Origin: UBA4971 sp029551185 | Lineage (GTDB): Bacteria > Bacillota > SHA-98 > UBA4971 | Direction: 5' to 3' | NCBI GenBank assembly: GCA_035593725.1 | Contig: DAOSZN010000014.1 | Location: 1 to 52,960 of the forward strand | DNA: 52,960 nt | Shown: positions 45,338 through 52,960 of the stretch, in pieces | How the letters are laid out: each line of letters opens with the position of its first letter | How positions within the stretch are numbered: position 1 is the stretch's first letter | Notes under the pieces: model-generated | Databases searched by the model: none | What the model saw: only the letters and a program-made list of their open reading frames with translations | Told to the model about the DNA's origin: nothing | Program-made: the position numbers and the translations under genes

Positions 45338-48300
45338 GTTGCATCACCACTTCCGGCTTCGCGTCCTATCTTCCCGAAGATGTTTGGGTGTTCTGATATG
45401 ATTCGTTCCCAATCATCGTCATATCCAAAGCGGAGGCACATAATGCCCAGCTCTGTAAGGGCTTTCTCTTGCCTTCCGTCAACCTTTGCTCGGTCATTCA
45501 TCCTGTGATCGGGTCCGTCTATGTATACAGCCACTGCGGGGGCAGAGTCAATTTCATAGTAAAAGTCCACCCTTGTATCTGCTACGTCCAGGTATTTCTG
45601 GGCTTCTGTCGGAAGCCTCAGATCAAGATCTGCAATGTAATTCAGCCATTTCCGTTCAAGATCAGACTCGCACTTAGCCAGCAAAGCTTCTAAATGCTCT
45701 CCCCGTGGCTTGCCTACCGAAGAGACTTTTGTTCGTGAGTCTTGCAGCTTCCTGAGGAGCTCGACGACTTTGTCATGTTTTCTGTCGAGGATTGCATGAT
45801 CCATCTGGTTCGAATAGCTCATCAAACAGTCATAGCATGCAGCCTCGCATCCTTCTTCGTCCTCGGAGGCGCAGCCGAGGTCTTCCAATGTATCAGGATC
45901 GTAATGACATATTCTTAAGGCGCAAGATGCAATTTCTGATAAGGCGTTTGGATCGTCGACGAGGTTACGGAGGACTCCTGCGCCCCCTTCGGAAGCTTCA
46001 TAAAGAAGAATGAGACGTCGATCCTCTTTATCAGGAAGCGGTTCGGCGGCAAGTTCCGAATCTTCCAGTTGATACTTGACTTGAACAGCGTTCTTAAGGG
46101 CCGCCTGAACCGTGGCCATGGCGGATTTGTCAAGCTTATGAGCAGGCTTGAATATGAGACAATTCTTGGTGTCATCAACATACGGAATAACACGTTCTTT
46201 GCTATTTGCCATCTCATCTTCATCAGGTGCTGATTCATCATCTCGTTCCACAAGCTTGCTACCTCTTGCCCATCGTCCTGTTTCCAAATCAAGCACAAAG
46301 CCGGGAAGGGCTTCATCTTCCTTACGCTTGAGCCATCCCAGGCTTATCTTTGAGATAGTGGCGGAAGGAGCGTATGTGATTGTCGCAATTTCATCGTTTC
46401 CGTGGAAGGCTTGGGCTACCCTGAAACTTGGTTTGCCCCCGATCATAGCGAATCTGAAACCTACTTTAATGTCATAGCCCATTCTCTGCCTTTCTTCCTC
46501 ATCACAGTTGATGCGTGCAGCCCGCTCCGTTACGACGTTGGTCATTCTGAAAAGATTCGTCAAAGCGCTCCCAAGCTTATGTCCGCAGTTGGAACAGATA
46601 TTGATGTCATCACCGTCATTATAGGGATGGACACAGCCGCATGCAGTGCATTGCTTTATGGCCTCCAGGGCAAGTTTGTTCCCATCCCTTTCGACAAATT
46701 GGGGTGGCAGGATAACCTTTCGGATTTGATAGCGCGCACCCTCATGGTAAATAAAGGATCTTGGGCCGAATTCAGATATAGCTAAGAATCGCGGTCGGGA
46801 AATATACTCTGACTTTCCCCTCGGACCACGCCGGCCAGGGACGTATGCGGACAGAGGCAAGCGAGGGAAGTTATACCCCGGCAAGAATCCTTCCCCGGCG
46901 AAATAGCGATAAGGATAGAAATCAGAGTCTTCGTAACTCCCATCATTGGCTAATAAACTAAGCTGGCGTACTGCCTCTTCCCGTAACCGGCCGGCCCGGG
47001 TTTTCCTGCGGGAATCAGTACACGACATATCAGTTTCTATTTTGTAGTTCCTGTCCGCTTGAGCCTTAGCTGATCGATAAAGATCTCTCCAGCGATTGCA
47101 AGCACGGTCAAAACTAATATAGGCCTGATTCAGAACATCCTCAAGCCAGCGATCTGTATACCAATCAGCACCCTGTAGATAAGGTTTTAATGATTCCAGC
47201 ACATGTTGAGCTGAAGCATGCGCACGCTCGAGTATGCTACGGTCACGAAGGGCTGATGCAATACTTTCATTTATCGCAAGAGTTGGATTGTCGCCTGACA
47301 CATCAAGAACGCTAACCATAGATGAACCTAATGAGATTTCAGCTTCGATGAGGAGTATGGCGTGGACGTGGGCTCTTAGTAAATCCTCATTTGCCAACTC
47401 CATACGAGGCGGCAGAACCGAGCCTGCCACCATCAAGCCGGGTCTGCGGAAGAAATACTGATCGTGTGAACTGAAAGTCGAACAATAGGTGACCACAAGA
47501 GCAGGTTGCCCGCTCCGACCTGCACGGCCGCTACGTTGGGCATAATTTGCAGGACTCGGGGGAACGTTTCGCATATTGACTACTGCAAGATCCCGAATAT
47601 CAATTCCCAGTTCCATAGTAGGAGAACAGTAAAGCACAGGGAGGCGCCCTTCACGAAACCGTTTTTCCCTTTCCAATCTGTGTTCAGCTGTCACTTGGGC
47701 AGTGTGTTCTCTTCCTTCCATGCCCTGGAAGTCTCCGGCTTTTTTAGTGTAATGCTCTATGAAGAATGGATTAGCTCTTTCAAGCTTCTCTGAGCCGGGC
47801 CATGTCCGTAATGGATCAGGCCTGGGCTTTGTCCCGTCCCCGGCCTTCCATATCATACCGCTGGCTTTAACCTGGTAGCCCGGGACATCTTCAATCTGCC
47901 GACGGTATTTTGGAACTTCAGTGATTAGCCCTCCGTACATGAGTACACTCAGAAGGTCTCTTAGAATAATTTCTGCGTCATCCAGGCTGAGCCTTGCGGG
48001 ATAGTCGATGAATGTTGTGTTTCGTCTGAGATAATTGCAATAAAGACCCCTTCCGGAAGCATATAGATCGTCAGGTCTGGAACGTATCGTCGTAGGACGG
48101 GGGCAAGGGAATAATGCGGCAGCTTCTCTCATTCGCTCTTCGGGATCTATGACCCAAGGCTCAATAAGATCTTGCTCGCTTCTCCGCCGAATAACATTGC
48201 CATAGTCGGGGTTTAGGCACTCTGCGCTGATGGCGAGGCCGCGTCTCATGTAGTCTAAAAGTACACCGCATACAACCTTTCTGGTCTCAGGTGACGCGTC

Positions 48301-50655
48301 TGTCAATGCCGGATGCTTTCCGTCCCACATGCTTTCGTCGCTGCATAAGTCATCCAAAGCCATGTATTCTATCCTGAGCAAGTCACACTGCTCGAGGTTG
48401 GGTGACGTAACCCGCCAACCTCGTTCCAGGTCACAATACAGCCGATAATCCAGGACACTCTGCATAGCTTTACGAGCCCGAATCCGTGCTTGGTAGTCAA
48501 GACCGCTCTCGCTGACAGGGGCGTATGCTTCGAGAGGCAGATTCATAGAATCAAGGACTTTGATAGGGAGCATATCATGAGTCAGCCCGCTGTCTCCCGC
48601 TTGTTCCATGGCTTTGAAGAGCGCGGAACGGATTAGGCCTACCTGGACGAAGTCGTTAAAATGGCCTGCTTGCAGTGATGCATCTTGTCTATTGTCCGTG
48701 AAACTGAGAAGCTTGCGAGTGCTTTCGGATAGTTCAGGGCATTTCCTGAGTGATTGCACCACGGAGAGGCTGATTATCGTAGTTGCGCTGCTGCGCCCTT
48801 CTGTGGCCAAAGTAGCCAGCTTGCCGTACTCTCCGCCTCGAGCGGAAACATAGGAGATGTCGCAGTACGGGCAAAACTGGAAAGGCGAGGGTATGAAGGC
48901 GCAGGCAACCGCATCATCGTCCCCGGGTTTTGCAGCTATTCCGTCAGGTCGAACATGGACCAGCCATGGGACTCTTCCCTTATTTTCGTAGTGTCTCCTG
49001 ATTCTTTGTCCCGCCGGCGAATCTTCCACCCAGCTGCCCGGAACCCTGGCTGCAACTCCTTCATAATCTGCAGGCCAAGGCTTGTCCTCATCGATGTAAA
49101 GATAGCCGTGTAAGAAGTTATGATTGCTCTTGTCCCTATCGATAGGTTCATCTCCAAACTGCCGAGGTTCATACCGCAATTCACCGGTCTCAGGTTGAAC
49201 GCTCCGGGTTACGCAGTAGTACTCGTGGCCACACTCACGGCAGAATGCGAGAGGGTACAGAACCCGCGACCTGTCTTCACCCGGGACATAACGTTGTCCT
49301 CTAAGGGTTATGTAGCGTTTGCCAGGGGGTTCAAGAGATGAGTAAGCAGTATCGCCTCTGCTTATCATCTGGTGAAGTTTGAAAGCAAAAGGCGCAGTCT
49401 TGCTTTCCGGATGCGCATTTGAAGGATCATAGCTTGCGGCGAGCTGATTCTGAATTGCCTCCACACAAAGAGTTTTATCAACCCCTGTAAGCTCCGCAAG
49501 CTTTCGCGCAGCGCCCTTGGATCCCGTTATACTCATAGGGATTTGACGAATAAGCCTTCCGGTTGTCTTCTCCCGACCTACACCAAGGACGCTCTCTATC
49601 CAGATAGACAAAGGATCATTGGTGAACGTATCATAATTGTCTATGGGGTATTCTTCAGGATGAGAGATTCGATATCTGAGCTCTTCAATAAACTGAGGAT
49701 CATAGAGATCTCGTTCCTGAGTCACCCGGCATAGTGTTTCGCCTATGACGTTCTCAGGCATAACTGAATCGCCAAAAAGAAGGCTTGCCGCATGAGCCAC
49801 CTGTTTTCTTTGCTCGTCAAAGGTGCCTTCGCTTGCCAAAGTGGCTGAAGTCCCAATACATTGTAGATTCGGCGCCTCAAAGGCTTCTCGAACGCGGCGA
49901 ACCAGCATTGCCACATCAGCACCCTGACGGCCGCGATAAGTATGCAGTTCATCGAGGACAAGGAATCGGAGGTCTTTTCCTGCTTGCACCAATCCTTTCT
50001 CATGAACACGAGTCAGTATCAGCTCAAGCATGACGTAGTTCGTAAGAAGAATGTCAGGCGGGTTCTCCTTAATCTCCTCACGGTCTTTCATGCCTTCTTG
50101 TCCTGTATATCGCCGGAAGGTCACCGGTTCACGGTTTTTGGGGTATCCATGTTTGAGATATTTGGCGAGTTCTTCCATTTGGCTGTTCGCCAGTGCGTTC
50201 ATGGGATAAACGATAATTGCCTGTATGCCGTTGCCCGAACCTGCCTTAAGGATATGATTGACGATGGGAATTATGAAAGCGAGACTCTTACCGGAACCTG
50301 TTCCTGTAGTAAGAACGTAGTTGCTGCCGCCGGTTGCTGCACGAATAGCTTCTTCTTGATGCTTGTAAAGACGAAGCGGTTTGCCCGGGCTGTCATGGGT
50401 CTTGCCATGGCGGAAAATCCTGCTGCATTCAGGATGCAGTATGCCCTCTTCGACAAGATCATCTATGTAGTTTGCTTGCTCATAAGAGGAGTTTAGCTGT
50501 ATCAAAGGTTCCGGCCACAGAAGCCCGCGTTGGAATTCTTCATGTACCTTGCTCCGGATCCGTTCGTCATTGATATGTATGAATCCGGTTACGTATTTCT
50601 CGAAGTCAGTGACAAGTTGATCCCGAACTTTGAAGACATTGAAAATCTTACCCAC
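45334..50655 (-). CDS. DEAD/DEAH helicase with MZB/DUF1998 and C-terminal nuclease-like domain
   Basis: 1773 residues. RecA domain 1 has Walker A TTGTGSGKS (116-124), DELH and GTSATL; RecA domain 2 has YAQRSGRAGRSGQ. Cys pairs CRECG and CPYC lie between them, and CTACG...CSNCG follows later. The MZB/DUF1998 region (about 1350-1640) ends in the cysteine cluster CEAACYDC. The last 110 residues look like a Vsr/DUF559-type PD-(D/E)XK nuclease: Glu in ESDLERKW (from 1663), Asp1697 (RVDFYYE) and Asp1713 (YIDGPDH). Start is GTG with AGGTGG upstream. Relatives by architecture are DrmA plus DrmB of DISARM, DruE of Druantia and the repair helicase MrfA. It leads the operon; self/non-self DNA processing is inferred. 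Confidence 0.85.
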   Translation of the reverse strand: MGKIFNVFKVRDQLVTDFEKYVTGFIHINDERIRSKVHEEFQRGLLWPEPLIQLNSSYEQANYIDDLVEEGILHPECSRIFRHGKTHDSPGKPLRLYKHQEEAIRAATGGSNYVLTTGTGSGKSLAFIIPIVNHILKAGSGNGIQAIIVYPMNALANSQMEELAKYLKHGYPKNREPVTFRRYTGQEGMKDREEIKENPPDILLTNYVMLELILTRVHEKGLVQAGKDLRFLVLDELHTYRGRQGADVAMLVRRVREAFEAPNLQCIGTSATLASEGTFDEQRKQVAHAASLLFGDSVMPENVIGETLCRVTQERDLYDPQFIEELRYRISHPEEYPIDNYDTFTNDPLSIWIESVLGVGREKTTGRLIRQIPMSITGSKGAARKLAELTGVDKTLCVEAIQNQLAASYDPSNAHPESKTAPFAFKLHQMISRGDTAYSSLEPPGKRYITLRGQRYVPGEDRSRVLYPLAFCRECGHEYYCVTRSVQPETGELRYEPRQFGDEPIDRDKSNHNFLHGYLYIDEDKPWPADYEGVAARVPGSWVEDSPAGQRIRRHYENKGRVPWLVHVRPDGIAAKPGDDDAVACAFIPSPFQFCPYCDISYVSARGGEYGKLATLATEGRSSATTIISLSVVQSLRKCPELSESTRKLLSFTDNRQDASLQAGHFNDFVQVGLIRSALFKAMEQAGDSGLTHDMLPIKVLDSMNLPLEAYAPVSESGLDYQARIRARKAMQSVLDYRLYCDLERGWRVTSPNLEQCDLLRIEYMALDDLCSDESMWDGKHPALTDASPETRKVVCGVLLDYMRRGLAISAECLNPDYGNVIRRRSEQDLIEPWVIDPEERMREAAALFPCPRPTTIRSRPDDLYASGRGLYCNYLRRNTTFIDYPARLSLDDAEIILRDLLSVLMYGGLITEVPKYRRQIEDVPGYQVKASGMIWKAGDGTKPRPDPLRTWPGSEKLERANPFFIEHYTKKAGDFQGMEGREHTAQVTAEHRLEREKRFREGRLPVLYCSPTMELGIDIRDLAVVNMRNVPPSPANYAQRSGRAGRSGQPALVVTYCSTFSSHDQYFFRRPGLMVAGSVLPPRMELANEDLLRAHVHAILLIEAEISLGSSMVSVLDVSGDNPTLAINESIASALRDRSILERAHASAQHVLESLKPYLQGADWYTDRWLEDVLNQAYISFDRACNRWRDLYRSAKAQADRNYKIETDMSCTDSRRKTRAGRLREEAVRQLSLLANDGSYEDSDFYPYRYFAGEGFLPGYNFPRLPLSAYVPGRRGPRGKSEYISRPRFLAISEFGPRSFIYHEGARYQIRKVILPPQFVERDGNKLALEAIKQCTACGCVHPYNDGDDINICSNCGHKLGSALTNLFRMTNVVTERAARINCDEEERQRMGYDIKVGFRFAMIGGKPSFRVAQAFHGNDEIATITYAPSATISKISLGWLKRKEDEALPGFVLDLETGRWARGSKLVERDDESAPDEDEMANSKERVIPYVDDTKNCLIFKPAHKLDKSAMATVQAALKNAVQVKYQLEDSELAAEPLPDKEDRRLILLYEASEGGAGVLRNLVDDPNALSEIASCALRICHYDPDTLEDLGCASEDEEGCEAACYDCLMSYSNQMDHAILDRKHDKVVELLRKLQDSRTKVSSVGKPRGEHLEALLAKCESDLERKWLNYIADLDLRLPTEAQKYLDVADTRVDFYYEIDSAPAVAVYIDGPDHRMNDRAKVDGRQEKALTELGIMCLRFGYDDDWERIISEHPNIFGKIGREAGSGDAT

Positions 50656-51399
50656 ACATGTCCACCTGCCCGTATTTTCAGTATGATTTTGGAGTTTATT
50701 GCAGCAGGTTGCAGCGTGTTACAATAACTACCATAGAATATAACTATTCCTAATTCTTCTGCATTTATCCTCCTAATCCTTTATTCGTAGTTCAGTAGGA
50801 TGAGTATCCTATAAGGCCTCTTACTTACTGGACACGCAGGTAATGTCACACGCTTGGCTTGTATGTGGCATTTCGTCTATTTAGCACTGGTCAGGCGAGG
50901 GAAGGGGAGGAAGAAGTGTTTTTCGAGGAGCGCAAATTTCATGAAGTTCTTGTGTTGGGTTTCAACGCTGAAACCTCAAGGCTGTATGTCTCTAAACATT
51001 GAGTCATAAAGGTTGGACATAAGAAGGGCAGTCTCCTTATAAAGATGGTAGTTATCTTTTTAGAGGGAGAAGTCACTATTGAGTGGAAATAACTCATAGT
51101 AATATTTGTAAGCTTCGGTAAGAAGCAGAGGCTTTGAGTTCTAGCAGACAGCCACCGCTGGTTGAACCCGTCGAGACGGCTTGTCCAGACCAAAGTGACG
51201 CGCACTACGGTTTGGCCTGCACTTCTAAGCCAAATATGAGCATCGGGAATGCCTGATCGTTAGGTGAAGTGTTTGTATGCAGCCTAAGGATTGGAGTTGA
51301 ACTATACATAAGTGACTTTGAACTCCGTATTTTCTCTTTCTACGCTGGTTCCTCCGAACAAGACTTCTTTCCCCGAAAACCCCTGATACTTTCTTATTG
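50656..51399. other. 744-nt gap with a broken small reading frame
   Basis: No intact gene is evident. Next to the helicase start the 7-mer TTGCAGC occurs twice with a 10-base period (50699-50705, 50709-50715), a possible operator. On the plus strand a GTG at 50916, behind GGGGAGG, opens a 28-codon frame that stops with TGA at 51000 and then continues in the same frame for 29 codons to TAA at 51090. This could be a decayed gene or a short peptide. The rest shows nothing I recognise; no tRNA or attachment site was found. Confidence 0.35.
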
Positions 51400-51729
51400 C
51401 TACGGCAGTGATATGCTTCCGCCCATCATTCCTGCTAACCACCCAATGATAGCAATACCGCCACCGGCTGCAATACTCAATGTACCAATCACAAAGGCGG
51501 CAGTTCCCAGACTACGGTTTACTCCACTGGTTGCAGCCCTTTTCTCTTTCCAGCCAAGAATAGTTCCGATGAGAACCAAAAGACTAATCCCACCTGCATA
51601 AACTGCTTTTTGCCAGAAGGGCCATGACACAAAGTCCTTCAAAAAGAAGCTGGATATCCAGGACAAGCTCAGCATGAATGCAACAATTCCATTGACAGAC
51701 AGTTCTTTTGCTTGCTGATTTTTGTTCAT
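51400..51729 (-). CDS. Small membrane protein, three to four helices
   Basis: 109 residues. I do not recognise a family. Hydrophobic segments are at about 14-32, 42-60 and 80-107, the last very glycine-rich (GTLSIAAGGGIAIIGWLAG). The ATG at 51729 has GGAGG eight bases upstream; an in-frame GTG two codons earlier is too close to it. It lies 12 bases after the ABC permease gene on the same strand, so it is probably the last gene of that transport/immunity operon. An accessory or immunity-type role is a guess from position only. Confidence 0.65.
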   Translation of the reverse strand: MNKNQQAKELSVNGIVAFMLSLSWISSFFLKDFVSWPFWQKAVYAGGISLLVLIGTILGWKEKRAATSGVNRSLGTAAFVIGTLSIAAGGGIAIIGWLAGMMGGSISLP

Positions 51730-51741
51730 TCTCACGTCCTC

Positions 51742-52509
51742 CTATTTGATTTCATTTTTTCCAATGAGTCTTGATGAGATAACATAGGCAAGAATTACTG
51801 TAATGAGACTTGCCAAAATACAGGTCAAAAAATCCTTTGACTCCGCACCTGTTCCACCCCCACCATGCAGATACTTCAGTTCTCCAATGAGTCCATGGAT
51901 AGAATAGGCAAAGGGATATCCGATCCAAGCTTCGGTATTGGCGACAAGTACACCGGGCACCACAAAGAAAAGACTGAGCCCAGCTGATAAGACGGGACTT
52001 GAAAGAAGCTGCGAGATCATCCAAATCACCGTAACGGCGGCTATATTAAGGGTAAACACCATGAACACCAGTTTCATGTCATAAACAACAGGTACGCTAA
52101 GTTCTCTCTTAATGGCTTTCAAAGCAGCCATCATACCTACATTATGAATTATCAGATAGACTATGGATGCAAGCGCCATATATGAGAACAGGACACAGAG
52201 TTTTGCCGCATTCATCATCCACGGGTTATAGGGCAGGGAAAGCATTTTTACAAACCCGTTATTCTTGCTTTCCACCCCCTTCATCATCGTTGCCACAATG
52301 ATCATGAGAAAGGGCAGGAACAGATTCCATGCCAGGCTGTCCTGAAAGTACACATTCTCCATGATCTTGTCCCGGTAAGTTGAAATCGTTGTATTTAAAT
52401 TCATACCGGTCATAAAAACCATGAATATTGCTGTCACAATAAAGAGAATGACAGTCTTCGTTCGCTTCGTTTTTTGCAATTCAAGCTGCAAACTTCTGAG
52501 GAAATTCAT
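51742..52509 (-). CDS. ABC-2-type permease, lantibiotic-immunity-like
   Basis: 255 residues with six predicted membrane helices. The N-terminus (MNFLRSLQLELQKTKRT) and the overall pattern fit permeases of lantibiotic-protection ABC transporters (MutE/EpiE/SpaE and MutG groups). The ATG at 52509 has GGAG eight bases upstream; the longer reading frame runs back into the preceding gene. The second permease lies 15 bases upstream, so two permeases would pair with an ATPase encoded beyond the window edge. No lantibiotic structural gene is in view, so general peptide-antibiotic resistance is as likely as self-immunity. Confidence 0.75.
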   Translation of the reverse strand: MNFLRSLQLELQKTKRTKTVILFIVTAIFMVFMTGMNLNTTISTYRDKIMENVYFQDSLAWNLFLPFLMIIVATMMKGVESKNNGFVKMLSLPYNPWMMNAAKLCVLFSYMALASIVYLIIHNVGMMAALKAIKRELSVPVVYDMKLVFMVFTLNIAAVTVIWMISQLLSSPVLSAGLSLFFVVPGVLVANTEAWIGYPFAYSIHGLIGELKYLHGGGGTGAESKDFLTCILASLITVILAYVISSRLIGKNEIK

Positions 52510-52523
52510 GCACTGAACTCCTT

Positions 52524-52960
52524 TCATCCGATTTTCTTCTCCTGACTCAAAATGCAACCAATAAGTAAGAACACTACCGCAGCGCCGGCTGCGACTCCTA
52601 GCTCCTTCATCATCCAGCATCCATCACAAGTGAAGAGGCGGGTGTATAGATAAAAGGGATGAATAAGTAGAAGAACAGGGACTGTATTGGGTAGCACAGA
52701 ACCACTAAGGTATCCAAAAACACCAACCCCAAGAGGCACCCACAAGTTCTCAAACAAAGCAGAAACGACAAGCATGAAGCTGATGATGGGAAGGCCTAGC
52801 ACAAAGCCTTGCAGACTGTAACACACGGTCACATCGAAAAGGCCTTTTGTCTCCGCAAGAAGCAGCTTTCCTGCACCAAGCAGGGCTGTGCCTTGAAGCA
52901 GGACCATAACGCCATAGACCAGGCTAAGATAGAGGGCCTTTGAAAGAAACATCTTCCATA
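52524..52960 (-). CDS. ABC-2-type permease, N-terminus beyond window
   Basis: Only the last 145 residues or so are in the window. The frame stays open through the window edge (Trp-Lys before the first Met), and four membrane helices are visible, which matches the C-terminal two thirds of a permease of about 250 residues. The first in-window ATG has no ribosome binding site, so the gene most likely starts outside. It precedes the second permease by 15 bases and is its likely partner in a lantibiotic-immunity-type exporter. Confidence 0.7.
   Translation of the reverse strand, partial: WKMFLSKALYLSLVYGVMVLLQGTALLGAGKLLLAETKGLFDVTVCYSLQGFVLGLPIISFMLVVSALFENLWVPLGVGVFGYLSGSVLPNTVPVLLLIHPFYLYTRLFTCDGCWMMKELGVAAGAAVVFLLIGCILSQEKKIG

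Noticed and set aside
1..52960. CRISPR arrays, tRNA or rRNA genes, replication origin
   Set aside because: I saw no regularly spaced repeats, tRNA-like cloverleaf motifs, rRNA-like segments or DnaA-box clusters in the gaps between genes.

Overview
The window looks like a chromosome segment of an anaerobic, spore-forming member of the Firmicutes, probably class Clostridia. The evidence is an alpha/beta-type small acid-soluble spore protein gene, the three [FeFe]-hydrogenase maturases (HydE, HydG, HydF), a T-box leader, a TPP riboswitch in front of ThiT, strong AGGAGG ribosome binding sites and frequent TTG/GTG starts. I cannot name the genus from sequence alone. I see no CRISPR array, rRNA or tRNA.

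Layout. Positions 72-1688: a promoter and a FetAB-type iron export ABC transporter. 1689-2141: a long leader with a good promoter and an imperfect repeat. 2142-14428 (plus strand): a peptide or amide utilisation locus, consisting of an epimerase-like TIM barrel, a complete Dpp/Opp-type peptide importer (two permeases, two ATPases, one binding protein), a large M29-like metallopeptidase, two different metal-dependent amidohydrolases and an iron-type alcohol dehydrogenase. 14526-17809 (minus strand): a tryptophanase-type PLP lyase, a YheO/DauR-type regulator and an aminoglycoside-phosphotransferase-fold kinase, read as one unit. 18027-23370: a T-box leader whose specifier (TGG) and acceptor-pairing base (C) both fit tRNA-Trp, in front of a LIV-type ABC importer whose LivM, LivG and LivF parts are fused in one 909-residue protein. 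23371-23857: a structured leader ending in a 13-bp hairpin that covers the likely HydE ribosome binding site. 23858-31398: hydE, hydG, hydF, a glycosyltransferase and a membrane protein with an alkaline-phosphatase-like domain. 31497-36040: a YhaO/YhaN-type (SbcD/SbcC-like) nuclease-ATPase pair.

Minus strand from 36191: a spore protein; TPP riboswitch, thiT and thiamine pyrophosphokinase; then a 12-kb three-gene unit (38493-50655). That unit encodes a 1773-residue DEAD/DEAH helicase with a zinc-binding MZB/DUF1998 region and a C-terminal nuclease-like domain, an SNF2 helicase and a 1329-residue Eco57I/PglX-like adenine methyltransferase, joined by two 4-nt ATGA overlaps. It resembles DISARM class 1 with drmA, drmB and the nuclease condensed into one protein. 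A frameshifted IS transposase remnant abuts its 3' end. After a 744-nt gap with a broken small reading frame come a small membrane protein and ABC-2-type permeases of the lantibiotic-immunity kind; the last one runs off the window.

Most notable: (1) the predicted tryptophan-responsive LIV importer lying head to head with a tryptophanase-like gene, which together look like a tryptophan acquisition and degradation locus; (2) the compact three-gene helicase/nuclease/methylase island as a probable anti-phage system; (3) the RNA-structure control predicted at hydE.
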